Shown here piece after piece: positions 54,533 through 62,833 of a stretch of DNA of 64,000 nucleotides (position 1 is the first letter of the stretch; each line of letters begins with the position of its first letter). Below the pieces are notes generated by a model that saw only the letters and a program-made list of their open reading frames with translations, had not been told where the DNA came from and made no database searches. A program made the translations under genes and the position numbers. This stretch comes from Pelosinus baikalensis. GTDB taxonomy: Bacteria; Bacillota; Negativicutes; DSM-13327. The DNA lies in assembly GCF_020819555.1 (NCBI RefSeq), contig NZ_JAJHJB010000005.1, forward strand, positions 122,610 through 186,609, written 5' to 3'.

Positions 54533-55261
54533 ATGAAAAAAATAATTGCGAGTATTGCAGCAGTTGTGGTAGTTCAGTTTTTTTCTCCCATAGTGCCTGC
54601 CCATGCCGCATCATTAAATGACCAATTGGCGCAAATCGCAGCACAGCAGGCCAATGTCGATCGAATACAACAATTATTACTATTGAAAAATCAATGGGAA
54701 CAAGGCAATAAGCAACAGGTAATTGAGACGTTGGCGAAAACTGCTGTAAATCAGTCTAGCCAAATAAACACTGGCAGCAATATATTAGAACAAGTTAACG
54801 TAAATCAAACGGTTCAAAATGCATTGCGTGAGCAAATGGGGCAAAGGATTATAAGCAGAGTAGCTCCTTATGAAAAAGAATTAACAGCGATTGCTACATT
54901 CTTTAATAATCAGATTTTAGCACCTAAAGCTGTTAATGAAAGCGATTCTTTAACAGCGGCTCCGCAGAATTATAAAAAGGTTCTAAATATGACAGCAACA
55001 GCGTATGCACCAGGGACATTAGACAATGGTAAATGGGATACTAAGACTTATGTAGGAAGCAAGGTGCGTTCAGGAGTAGCAGCTGTAGATCCACGGGTAA
55101 TTCCCATGGGAACGAAATTATGGATTGAAGGTTATGGTGAAGCTGTCGCAGAAGATCAAGGAAGTGCCATTAAAGGAAATCGTATCGATTTAGTCTTCAA
55201 TGATCGTCAAGATGCTCTTGATTATGGTATTCAAAAAGTAAAAGTGTATGTGCTAAATTAA
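54533..55261 (+). CDS. Secreted 3D-domain protein (cell wall hydrolase type)
   Basis: This 242-residue protein begins with a Sec signal peptide ending VPAHA near residue 25. The middle (about 30-140) is helical and Gln/Asn-rich. The C-terminal 3D domain (about 150-242) has the three conserved aspartates in AAVDPRVIPMGTKLW, VAEDQGSAIKGNRIDL and the VFND region. 3D domains are lytic transglycosylase-like barrels found in MltA, YocH and Rpf-type wall enzymes. The ATG follows AAAGGGG. A second 3D protein lies 1.2 kb downstream. Confidence 0.9.
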   Translation: MKKIIASIAAVVVVQFFSPIVPAHAASLNDQLAQIAAQQANVDRIQQLLLLKNQWEQGNKQQVIETLAKTAVNQSSQINTGSNILEQVNVNQTVQNALREQMGQRIISRVAPYEKELTAIATFFNNQILAPKAVNESDSLTAAPQNYKKVLNMTATAYAPGTLDNGKWDTKTYVGSKVRSGVAAVDPRVIPMGTKLWIEGYGEAVAEDQGSAIKGNRIDLVFNDRQDALDYGIQKVKVYVLN

Positions 55262-55263
55262 TA

Positions 55264-55319
55264 AAAAAACAGCTCTAGTTTGTGACCTGCAAAGGTTACA
55301 CAAGCTAGAGCTGTTTTTT
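55264..55319. terminator. Terminator after the 3D-domain gene
   Basis: AAAAAACAGCTCTAG pairs with CTAGAGCTGTTTTTT. It also lies within the frame of the truncated minus-strand gene next to it. Confidence 0.85.
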
Positions 55320-55327
55320 ATAGAAGG

Positions 55328-55435
55328 TATAAGAGTTACAGCCCGTTTATCATTAGGCAGAGACGTTATCTTAGTAATGTTGGCAGTAAAATCTTTGGTA
55401 TAAGCATTTTCGTGATATAGTTTTATCGTCGCCAA
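55328..55435 (-). pseudogene. 5' remnant of an alanyl-tRNA editing (AlaX-like) gene
   Basis: On the minus strand, GGAGG precedes a TTG start at 55435. The frame gives MATIKLYHENAYTKDFTANI, the characteristic N-terminus of AlaX/AlaRS-related editing proteins (a TKLYYxDxYLxxFxA pattern). After about 35 residues the similarity ends and the frame runs into the terminator of the neighbouring gene. The zinc-binding HxxxH editing core is missing, so this is a truncated leftover. Confidence 0.55.
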
Positions 55436-55545
55436 AAGTAAATGCCTCCATTTTGTTAATTTTAACAGCATATAAATACTATTATACTATTTTCCTCCTT
55501 GAATACATATATTTTTAGAGAGTGTTCTATTAGGGAGGGAATAGT

Positions 55546-56253
55546 GTGACAATAGTAAAGATCAGGCGCCAACAGATATTTTACAGCGTTGCTATTCTAT
55601 TGTTAATGAGTCTTATTTTTGGAATGGTAGGATTTGAATATATGGATGAGAAAGAATTAGCAGCGATTGAGAATCAAACAATGACTGCGCCTTCAGGAAC
55701 AGTAAGTGTAGTTATTAAAATATCCCAAAGGATATTAGAGGTGTATAGTGATGGAAATTTACATAAGAAATATCGAATTGCTGTAGGTAAGAATAAGACC
55801 CCTACACCTATTGGAGAGTGGAATGTAGTATGGAAAGATTATAACTGGGGCACAGGTTTTGGTACTCGCTGGATTGGACTTAATGTACCATGGGGGATAT
55901 ACGGGATACATGGAACAAACAAACCTTGGTCTATTGGGCAGTTTGCTAGTCACGGCTGTATCCGCATGCGCAACAAAGATGTAGAAGAATTATTTGAATG
56001 GGTACCAATCGGCACTCCTGTGCGTATTGAAGGGCGTAAAATAAAAGTAGAACGTACTCTTAAACACCAAATAACAGGGTCAGATGTGTCCGTATTACAA
56101 ATGAAGCTAAAAGAATTAGGTTATTTAAATAGCCGAGCTGATGGTATCTTTGGGACCGTTACGAAACAAGCCGTTGAAGCATATCAAGCAGAACATAATA
56201 TGGAGATTACTGGTATTGTAACCAAACAAATGTCAGATTTGTTAGGAATTTGA
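55546..56253 (+). CDS. L,D-transpeptidase with C-terminal peptidoglycan-binding domain
   Basis: This 235-residue protein has an N-terminal membrane segment (about residues 10-28) and a YkuD domain (about 48-165). The catalytic signature is HGTNKPWSIGQFASHGCIRM, with the histidine and the nucleophilic cysteine. A PG_binding_1 domain (about 175-235) has SDVSVLQMKLKELGYL. It forms 3-3 cross-links in peptidoglycan or anchors proteins. The GTG start has GGGAGGG upstream. It lies just before a c-di-AMP riboswitch. Confidence 0.92.
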   Translation: MTIVKIRRQQIFYSVAILLLMSLIFGMVGFEYMDEKELAAIENQTMTAPSGTVSVVIKISQRILEVYSDGNLHKKYRIAVGKNKTPTPIGEWNVVWKDYNWGTGFGTRWIGLNVPWGIYGIHGTNKPWSIGQFASHGCIRMRNKDVEELFEWVPIGTPVRIEGRKIKVERTLKHQITGSDVSVLQMKLKELGYLNSRADGIFGTVTKQAVEAYQAEHNMEITGIVTKQMSDLLGI

Positions 56254-56300
56254 ACACCTAATTTTGACTATTTGCATAAAATATAGTATTATATCTATAA

Positions 56301-56430
56301 TGCCGAATCCTTATAGGTACGGGGGAACCAATATAAAAACAGGGGATAATCCGTTAAAACGGAGGGGCGCGTTCTTCGATCTCTCTTTTCCCTATCCCGA
56401 CAGCTAACCCCGGAGGCTGAACGTTAGGAG
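56301..56430 (+). ncRNA. c-di-AMP riboswitch (ydaO-yuaA type)
   Basis: The conserved elements are present in order: TGCCGAATCC, then GTACGGGGGAACCAA, an AGGGGATAATCCG hairpin, CTTTTCCCTATCCCGACAGC and TAACCCCGGAGGC. A following pair AACGTTAGGAG/CTCCGAAGCGTT (56421-56476) could be the expression platform. In known cases c-di-AMP turns off wall hydrolase and osmolyte genes; the downstream gene here is a wall hydrolase. Confidence 0.9.
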
Positions 56431-56494
56431 TTTTTTGTTATTGCGTTGTGCGTAATCAATAACCTCCGAAGCGTTAAAAAAGAGAGGTGAACAA

Positions 56495-57085
56495 ATGAAA
56501 AAGGTTTATGTAGCAGTAGCATTAGCTTTTTGCATGCTGCTAAGTAGTGCTGTCGTTTTTGCCGCACCTGGGGACAAACTAATCAAGTTTGGCATGCGCG
56601 GTGAAGATGTGCAAATGGTTCAAAAATCACTTTTAGAAAAAGGTTTCTACTTCGATGAAGTTGATGGTGTTTTTGGGAAGGCAACATTAAAGGCAATTAA
56701 AGATTTTCAAATTAGCAACGGCTTACTGGCTGATGGAGTTGTTGGTAGAGAGACTTTACTGTGTTTAGGGCGTCCTGGCAGCGCTGACGGTAATCCGAGC
56801 AGGTATAGCAGGTCCTTAAATATGAGTGCATCTGCATATAGTGCTTATGATGATGGAAACTCCAATCATACATATGGTGGTAATTTAGTACGTAAGGGAA
56901 TTGTAGCTGTTGATCCTAATGTAATTCCCCTTGGAACGAGGTTATTCATTCCTGGCTATGGTCATGCAATCGCAGATGATATCGGCGGTGCTATAAAGGG
57001 GAATAAGATTGATCTAGCCTTTGATAGCCATGGTGAGGCAATGCAATTTGGCAGAAAAAAAGTAATTGTATACATTTTAGATTAA
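56495..57085 (+). CDS. Secreted peptidoglycan-binding/3D-domain wall hydrolase
   Basis: This 196-residue protein has a signal peptide (about 1-23, ending VVFA). A PG_binding_1 domain (about 28-88) has MRGEDVQMVQKSLLEKGFYF, and a 3D domain (about 105-196) has VAVDPNVIPLGTRLFIPG and ADDIGGAIKGNKIDLAF. It is the usual kind of target of a c-di-AMP riboswitch and resembles SleB/YocH-like enzymes. AGAGAGG precedes the ATG. A terminator follows. Confidence 0.93.
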   Translation: MKKVYVAVALAFCMLLSSAVVFAAPGDKLIKFGMRGEDVQMVQKSLLEKGFYFDEVDGVFGKATLKAIKDFQISNGLLADGVVGRETLLCLGRPGSADGNPSRYSRSLNMSASAYSAYDDGNSNHTYGGNLVRKGIVAVDPNVIPLGTRLFIPGYGHAIADDIGGAIKGNKIDLAFDSHGEAMQFGRKKVIVYILD

Positions 57086-57110
57086 CAGGCGTAAAGCCTG
57101 TATTTTTTTT
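57085..57110 (+). terminator. Terminator after the riboswitch-controlled gene
   Basis: ACAGGC and GCCTGT form a short stem around GTAAA, followed by T8. It overlaps the end of the stop codon. Confidence 0.78.
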
Positions 57111-57219
57111 GAATTAAGTGTTTTTTCGTTTTTGATTTATTAGCTGGTATATAAAGATGAGTCAAATAAGATACTACTCTAAGACAGAAAAAACAGATTT
57201 AGTTTGAGGAGTGTATAGA

Positions 57220-57669
57220 TTGGATATATCAGGGAATACATTAGCATTGTTGTTGGCTTTCGTTTCTGGTGTGCTCATGGCAGTACAGGGAGCTTTAAAT
57301 GCAGGATTGAGTAAAGTTATTGGTCTTCTTGAGACCACTTTTATTGTGCATATTACAGGTACAATTCTGATCCTATTGCTATTATTCGGAATGAAAATGG
57401 GTAAGGGCGATTTATCCGCATTTGCCGAGGCACCTTGGTATGTTTATCTTGGAGGAGTAGTTGGCGTGGGAATTATTTATCTTGTAGCTGCTAGCATCCC
57501 AGAAGTAGGAGCGGCCAACGCAACAACCGCAATCATTGTGGGTCAAGTATTAACGGCCATAATTATTGATCACTTCGGTGCATTCGGCTTAGCGCAAATC
57601 AGCTATGGATGGAATCAAATATTAGGCCTTGTATTATTGGCAATAGGAGGAAAGTTACTATTAAGCTAA
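57220..57669 (+). CDS. DMT-superfamily membrane protein (YdcZ/DUF606 type)
   Basis: This 149-residue protein has about five hydrophobic segments and the family opening LLAFVSGVLMAVQGALNAGLS. The end GWNQILGLVLLAIGGKLL also fits. Proteins of this kind are drug/metabolite-type half transporters that may act as dimers. The TTG at 57220 has GAGGAG eight bases upstream; the GTG at 57211 lies on that site. The substrate is unknown. Confidence 0.88.
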   Translation: MDISGNTLALLLAFVSGVLMAVQGALNAGLSKVIGLLETTFIVHITGTILILLLLFGMKMGKGDLSAFAEAPWYVYLGGVVGVGIIYLVAASIPEVGAANATTAIIVGQVLTAIIIDHFGAFGLAQISYGWNQILGLVLLAIGGKLLLS

Positions 57670-57845
57670 ATTATTAGTAAATAAAAGCGTTATGATTTTA
57701 CTGATTACATAGCAAACCAAAAGGCATTTTTAAAAGTTTTTAAGATCTTTCTTATTTAACAATTAAAGAAAGAGGAATAATATAGCTTGCAGTCGAACTA
57801 TCATTAGTTATTTCAAACAATAATGACAGTAACGGAGGAATGCAA

Positions 57846-58361
57846 GTGAGCAATTTTGAAAATGACAAAATAAATTCGATTGTGGGACAAGGAAGAAAAA
57901 AATACTCTTTGACTTTTGGAGATGAAAAAACGAGCCATACGGGTCTTGATGATATTTATTTAGAAGTTGAAGAGCGTATAGTAGAGGCCATAAAATTTGG
58001 CGATCCATTTATATTTGAAGGATCAAATGAGCGAGGCAACCTTTTTTATACCATTGAGCGTACAGAAGAGGATTACATTCTTAGTGTTAAAGAAGTTACT
58101 GAGGAAACGGCTGATTTACTCAAAAGTACCTTGGAAAGTGTTAAACGGCTAGGAAAAGAAAAAATGGAAGAAATCATGGAAATTATGATCTTAGAAGAGA
58201 TTGATATTGATATCAAAAAGACACGAGATCTGCCTCTCGAATCAAGTTATGAAGCTATTATTGCACTACTTCAGGAATTAAGAGAAGATGCAAACGAAGC
58301 TCTTATTGATAATTTAATTCGCCTTCAAGAGATCATCCGAGAATATGAAAGTGATTTTTGA
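57846..58361 (+). CDS. Hypothetical acidic protein
   Basis: I do not recognise this 171-residue protein. It is strongly acidic, with a beta-rich first half (about 1-85, with YSLTFGDEKTSHTG and IFEGSNERGNLFYTIE) and a helical second half containing LEEIDIDIKKTRDLP. No signal, membrane segment or cysteines are seen. GTG at 57846 has GGAGG seven bases upstream; the ATG six bases earlier is too close. It is the last gene before tRNA-Val. Confidence 0.75.
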   Translation: MSNFENDKINSIVGQGRKKYSLTFGDEKTSHTGLDDIYLEVEERIVEAIKFGDPFIFEGSNERGNLFYTIERTEEDYILSVKEVTEETADLLKSTLESVKRLGKEKMEEIMEIMILEEIDIDIKKTRDLPLESSYEAIIALLQELREDANEALIDNLIRLQEIIREYESDF

Positions 58362-58482
58362 ATAAGTGCTGTGATCATAATAAAACTACATAAAAACTAC
58401 TTGCAAAGCAAGTTTGAATACTCTATAATATAAAGAGTGCTCTACTGAATAATATTTTGATACAGCACATGTGCAATATAAA

Positions 58483-58559
58483 GGGGTTATAGCTCAGTTG
58501 GTTAGAGCGCTTCGTTGACATCGAAGAGGTCTGCGGTTCGAGTCCGCCTAACCCCACCA
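58483..58559 (+). tRNA. tRNA-Val (anticodon GAC)
   Basis: This 77-base tRNA has acceptor GGGGTTA/TAACCCC, anticodon loop TTGACAT (GAC) and an encoded CCA. Its 3' 42 bases are repeated exactly at 60990-61031, so it has served as an integration site. Confidence 0.96.
58515..58556 (+). repeat. Direct repeat / attachment site, left copy (within tRNA-Val)
   Basis: The 42 bases from the anticodon loop to the discriminator base are identical to 60990-61031. This is the normal core of a tRNA-targeting integrase site. Confidence 0.85.
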
Positions 58560-58569
58560 GTAAATTCAA

Positions 58570-58598
58570 GCCTTCGCAGGTATGCGGAGGCTTTTCTT
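58570..58598 (+). terminator. Terminator after tRNA-Val
   Basis: GCCTTCGCA pairs with TGCGGAGGC with one G-T pair and is followed by TTTTCTT. The next 230 bases hold no intact gene. On the minus strand a short frame (DETASVIQDVLSS) might be an integrase tail remnant, but this is weak. Confidence 0.7.
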
Positions 58599-58830
58599 AT
58601 GTTAAGTTGTACCTTACGTTGTACTTTATCGTATTTTAAAATAGACATATTTAATAAATGTCTTCGACGTGCGGACATGTTTATTTGGTTTGTTTCCGTT
58701 GGCTTTTTAGACTACTCAAGACGTCTTGTATAACTGATGCTGTTTCATCTTGGATGCTTTCACAATCATTTTTAAATTATAGAAACCAGGACATACTAAA
58801 AGTAAGGCTAACATTCGAAGGAGGTACAAT

Positions 58831-59046
58831 ATGGCTGATCACATAGATGAATGGACAGAGATCAATAAATTTGTTCAAAAACTATCCGAAGAGGATCGAT
58901 TAAAATTATTCCAAGAACTGAAGCGTTCCGGATCAGTTGAAAATCCCATCCAGTATACCGAAACACACCTAGAAGGCGGTATAGAGGAATATCGTGATAA
59001 AGGAGAGAATTTGCTCTCAAAGAACCTGAATGGTCGATGGACATAA
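58831..59046 (+). CDS. Small hypothetical protein in the tRNA-Val island
   Basis: This 71-residue charged protein has a predicted helix in KFVQKLSEEDRLKLFQELKR, which looks like a DNA- or partner-binding helix. GAAGGAGG lies seven bases before the ATG, and a terminator follows. No homologue is recognised. It is the first ORF inside the island. Confidence 0.62.
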   Translation: MADHIDEWTEINKFVQKLSEEDRLKLFQELKRSGSVENPIQYTETHLEGGIEEYRDKGENLLSKNLNGRWT

Positions 59047-59126
59047 AAAATAAATAATCTAACTTTAAACCGTAGTCAGAATACAAATTTATTTGACGAT
59101 GAGGCAAGTGCTTATCGAGTGTAAAT

Positions 59127-59160
59127 AAAGAAACTCCCTAAACATTTAGGGAGTTTCTTT
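59127..59160. terminator. Bidirectional terminator in the island
   Basis: AAAGAAACTCCCTAAA pairs with TTTAGGGAGTTTCTTT around AC. Beyond it, 59161-59698 has no gene that I accept. Minus-strand frames there (VEANLVANVKSKVATF; then DILKIKKIDWAKKADDRG in another frame) look like a decayed gene. Confidence 0.82.
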
Positions 59161-59698
59161 ATTTTTGTTGCCTAGATTTCATGAAATTATCTACTTGAAT
59201 TTTAGCCGCGATCATCAGCCTTTTTTGCCCAATCTATCTTCTTTATTTTCAAAATATCATCGGCAAATTCTCCCGAATAAAGGCTTGGTGAGCCCTGTAG
59301 TGTTTTTTGTTTTACTTAAAGATAGCTTAAATACAGTGAATGTTGCTACCTTGCTTTTTACATTAGCAACCAAGTTAGCTTCTACCTCAGTTGAAGGGTT
59401 CTAACAAATTGAAAGTGATTTCATAAAATAAAAGACTAGCGCTTACTGCAAGGATATTATCGTGCAATAGCGAATATAAACAGGGAAGCTAGCTTTTTTC
59501 GATAAGTGAATTCTTAAGCTAGGCAGAACAGGCAAAGGTAACTACTTTCTTTTTGTATAACTCCTAATCCCTTACTCTCAACTAAGGTAAGAAGGAAATT
59601 GTTTATTGTTTTACATAGTGTTGCACTAAGATTTTAAGCTCGTCTAATAAATAAGAAGTAGAATGAAGGAGATACGAAGGCAAGGAGGTTTTAGGTAG

Positions 59699-60874
59699 AT
59701 GGGACAAGAGGGAATTTTAAAAAAAATGACCCAAGAGGATTTTAACCAAATCCTTGAGGAACAACAGGATGGATTGCAAATTAATTTTAAATATTGTGAT
59801 CTAAGTGGACTTGACTTATCTGGCAGAAAATTTGAAGGCGTTAAATTTGAGGATTGTAATTTAAGTGGTGTTAATTTTAGCGAGACAATAATTAAGCAAG
59901 GTGAGTTTAAAAATGGTCTTTTGATTGGTGGCAATTTTGAAAAGGCAGATTTGTCTACCGTGGATTTTACTGGCTGCGCAATGCAAAAAGTGAATTTGTC
60001 CCATGTTAGAATCGAAGGCGTAGGTATTAAAGAGAGCAACCTAGCAAATGCAAGTTTTAAGAGTGCGAATGTTGAATTTAGTAATTTAAATGTATTCAAA
60101 GATGTCAACTTAAGTGATGCTGATTTGAGTGGATCAAAAATTAGTTGGTTTTACGGAGAAAATGTTAATTTTAGGCACGCCAATTTTAATGAGGCTTCTA
60201 TTATTGAGAGCCAAATGAAAGATTGTAAATTTATGAATGCCTCTTTGGAAAATGCGGATTTGTACTCAGTGGCATTTAAGGATTGCGAAATGCAAGAATC
60301 TGTATTAGCTAAAGCAAAAATTACGAATGTTACTTTTGAAAAGAGCACTTTAGAGAATATGGATTTTAAACAATCTGAAATTGAGTATGGGCGTTTTGCT
60401 GACTGTAATTTAGACGGCGTTGACTTTAGAGCGGTTACTTTAAGCAGTCTTAATGAATTTAGAAACGTAAGTTTAATTAATGCTGATTTTTCTGAGGCAA
60501 AGTTTAGTGATGAATCTAAGCTCTATGATGTTAATGCAGCGGATGTAAAAGGATTAGACTTCTCTCCTTGGCAAAGCTCTGTTAAGGAGCAAGGTAATGT
60601 AGCAGTGGCATCGCAGCAAGATAAAGAGAGTCTAACAATGCAAGAATATCAATATCGTCTAAACCTTTTTGTTGCAAGAAATGTGGGAAGTGAAGTGAAC
60701 GCCAAAGTTGATTGCGAAATAGCGCAAACGATGTTAGAGCAAGGGTATTCTAGTCAGTTAATAGAGTCAGTGATTGCTCTATATTCACCTAAAGCCTCGG
60801 AGGTAGGTAATAAAGCTAGGGTTTATGCCATGAATGTAGTTAAAAAAGCGGAGAAAGAGAATATGCGCAGGTAA
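59699..60874 (+). CDS. Pentapeptide-repeat protein with a helical C-terminal domain
   Basis: This 391-residue protein has, from about residue 28 to 285, continuous pentapeptide repeats of the A(D/N)LXX kind (DLSGLDLSGRKFEGVKFED, LENADLYSVAFKDCEM), which would fold as a right-handed quadrilateral beta helix of about 50 coils. The last 90 residues are helical and unlike the repeats (CEIAQTMLEQGYSSQLIES, then SPKASEVGNKARVYAM). That pattern resembles C-terminal modules of relaxase/mobilisation proteins. It is the main gene of the island between tRNA-Val and its repeat. GGAGG is ten bases before the ATG. Function unknown; DNA-mimic topoisomerase protection or an element-borne role are possible. 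Confidence 0.85.
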   Translation: MGQEGILKKMTQEDFNQILEEQQDGLQINFKYCDLSGLDLSGRKFEGVKFEDCNLSGVNFSETIIKQGEFKNGLLIGGNFEKADLSTVDFTGCAMQKVNLSHVRIEGVGIKESNLANASFKSANVEFSNLNVFKDVNLSDADLSGSKISWFYGENVNFRHANFNEASIIESQMKDCKFMNASLENADLYSVAFKDCEMQESVLAKAKITNVTFEKSTLENMDFKQSEIEYGRFADCNLDGVDFRAVTLSSLNEFRNVSLINADFSEAKFSDESKLYDVNAADVKGLDFSPWQSSVKEQGNVAVASQQDKESLTMQEYQYRLNLFVARNVGSEVNAKVDCEIAQTMLEQGYSSQLIESVIALYSPKASEVGNKARVYAMNVVKKAEKENMRR

Positions 60875-60989
60875 TAGTAAATAGGATTTGACGGTTAAGC
60901 TATTCTTAAATTGCTCCTTAGTCTTCGCCAATGACTACAAAGGGAAAAGGATATAAAACTAGTAAAAAATGATTTGCAAACATAAGTAA

Positions 60990-61031
60990 TTGACATCGAA
61001 GAGGTCTGCGGTTCGAGTCCGCCTAACCCCA
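60990..61031 (+). repeat. Direct repeat / attachment site, right copy (partial tRNA-Val)
   Basis: These bases are identical to 58515-58556. The copy has TCA instead of CCA after it, so it is a displaced 3' tRNA end and not a full gene. It marks the right end of the island. Confidence 0.85.
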
Positions 61032-61045
61032 TCATCTACGAATGT

Positions 61046-61077
61046 ATACCGTAAGGAGTTAATCCTTACGGTATTTT
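61046..61077 (+). terminator. Terminator at the right end of the island
   Basis: TACCGTAAGGA pairs with TCCTTACGGTA and is followed by TTTTT. It was probably the original terminator of tRNA-Val before integration. Confidence 0.78.
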
Positions 61078-61132
61078 TGTTTTTAAGGCAGGAAGGCAAT
61101 AGGATATTTAAAAAAATAAAATAAATATGATG

Positions 61133-61166
61133 GCGGGATGTTTTTTGTCCCGCGATATGGTATAAT
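61133..61166 (+). promoter_or_regulatory. pckA promoter region with palindromic operator
   Basis: TATAAT at 61161 lies 38 bases before the start codon. GCGGGA and TCCCGC (61133-61153) form an inverted repeat around TGTTTTTTG over the -35 region, where a repressor could act. No good -35 is seen. Confidence 0.5.
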
Positions 61167-61203
61167 GTACAATGTATTCAAGATAATATATAGGGAGGTA
61201 CTT

Positions 61204-62781
61204 ATGGAGAGAATAGGAGAAAATAACTACCTCGGTATTACAGAGGTAGCCAGTAAAGTATATTATAATCTGCAGCCGACGCAATTGGTAGAAGAAGCCA
61301 TTAGCCGTAATGAGGGACAGCTTACTTCTACAGGAGCGTTGCGGGTTACTACTGGCAAATATACTGGACGTTCGCCTAATGATAAATTTATTGTGGATTC
61401 GCCTGCCGTGCATAATGATATTGCCTGGGGCAACAATAAATCTTTTAGCGGTAAACAGTTTATCCAGCTATACAATCGCATGATGGGATACTTACAAAAT
61501 CGGGAGATATTTACATTTAGTGGATATGCAGGAGCTGATGAAGAGCATCAGGTAAAAGTACAGTTTATTAATGAATTTGCTTGGCAAAACCTTTTCGTTC
61601 ATCAACTATTTATTCGTCCTGAGCCATTGCAGGAAACGGGAAAACCAGATTTCACGGTGATTTGCCTGCCTAACTTTAAAGCGACACCGGAAATCGACGG
61701 TACAAATTCCGAAGCTTTTATTGTCCTGAACCTTGAGCAGAGGATAATATTAATTGGGGGAACTCATTATGCTGGTGAAATGAAAAAAGCTATTTTTACG
61801 GTCATGAATTTTTTGCTGCCGAAACAAGGTATTCTTTCTATGCATTGCTCCGCTAATATGGGAGAAACAGGAGATACCGCACTGTTTTTTGGTCTGAGCG
61901 GAACTGGTAAGACTACGTTGTCGGCTGATCATAATCGTCGTCTGATCGGGGATGATGAACATGGCTGGAGTAACCAGGGGATTTTTAATATTGAGGGCGG
62001 ATGTTATGCTAAGTGTATTAAACTAAGCCAGGAAAATGAACCACAGATTTGGGACGCCATTCGTTTTGGCACAGTGTTGGAGAATGTAGTTGTGGATGAA
62101 GAGAGTCGTGCGGCGAATTATGATAGTGTAGATTTCACTGAAAATACTCGTGCCGCCTACCCTGTTCATTATATTGATAATGTTGTGGTTCCAGGTGTGG
62201 GAGGGCATCCTAGCACCGTGATATTTCTAACGGCAGATGCCTTTGGAGTATTACCGCCGATTGCTAAGTTAAATAAGGAACAGGCTATGTACCATTTCTT
62301 ATCAGGGTATACAAGTAAGCTTGCGGGAACAGAGAGAGGCGTTACCAAACCAGAAGCCACTTTTTCTGCTTGTTTCGGTGCTCCTTTTCTCCCGTTATCT
62401 CCTTTGGTTTATGCAAAAATGCTGGGAGAAAAGTTAGAACAACAGAATACCAATGTTTTCTTGATTAATACTGGGTGGTCAGGAGGACCATATGGCATAG
62501 GAAAAAGAATGAATTTAGCTTATACTAGAGCCATGGTGACAGCAGCTATTGAAGGGCACATGGATCATGTTTTCTATGATCTAGATCCGATTTTTAACAT
62601 TTATGTACCCGATACATGCCCTGGAGTGCCCCAAAATATACTTAAGCCTCGCAACACCTGGAGCGATGGGGTATCCTATGATCGCCAGGCTAGAGAGTTG
62701 GCAGCTTTATTCAATGAAAATTTTACTAGATTTTTGGAAGATATCCCTGAGGGAATTGCCCAGGCGGGTCCCAAAGGGTAA
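61204..62781 (+). CDS. pckA: Phosphoenolpyruvate carboxykinase (ATP)
   Basis: This enzyme interconverts oxaloacetate plus ATP and PEP plus CO2. The 525-residue length is normal. The kinase-1a loop FGLSGTGKTTLSADH lies near residue 231 and the kinase-2/metal region GDDEHGW follows; RSPNDKFIV near residue 56 and the late NTGWSGGPYG binding segment are complete. The start at 61204 has GGGAGG six bases upstream; a longer frame is rejected. In fermenters this enzyme can run toward oxaloacetate. gap follows 52 bases on and may be cotranscribed. Confidence 0.96.
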   Translation: MERIGENNYLGITEVASKVYYNLQPTQLVEEAISRNEGQLTSTGALRVTTGKYTGRSPNDKFIVDSPAVHNDIAWGNNKSFSGKQFIQLYNRMMGYLQNREIFTFSGYAGADEEHQVKVQFINEFAWQNLFVHQLFIRPEPLQETGKPDFTVICLPNFKATPEIDGTNSEAFIVLNLEQRIILIGGTHYAGEMKKAIFTVMNFLLPKQGILSMHCSANMGETGDTALFFGLSGTGKTTLSADHNRRLIGDDEHGWSNQGIFNIEGGCYAKCIKLSQENEPQIWDAIRFGTVLENVVVDEESRAANYDSVDFTENTRAAYPVHYIDNVVVPGVGGHPSTVIFLTADAFGVLPPIAKLNKEQAMYHFLSGYTSKLAGTERGVTKPEATFSACFGAPFLPLSPLVYAKMLGEKLEQQNTNVFLINTGWSGGPYGIGKRMNLAYTRAMVTAAIEGHMDHVFYDLDPIFNIYVPDTCPGVPQNILKPRNTWSDGVSYDRQARELAALFNENFTRFLEDIPEGIAQAGPKG

Positions 62782-62833
62782 TAATAATGGAAGAACTCTT
62801 GCAGCTTAATCGTATACTTTAGGGAGGAAGAAC

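Noticed and set aside
59165..59404. 79-residue plus-strand ORF
   Set aside because: It has no binding site before the ATG, starts right after a terminator and has odd composition; the opposite strand looks more protein-like.
60990..61034. Second tRNA-Val gene
   Set aside because: Only the 3' half is present; the acceptor 5' strand, D arm and most of the anticodon arm are missing.
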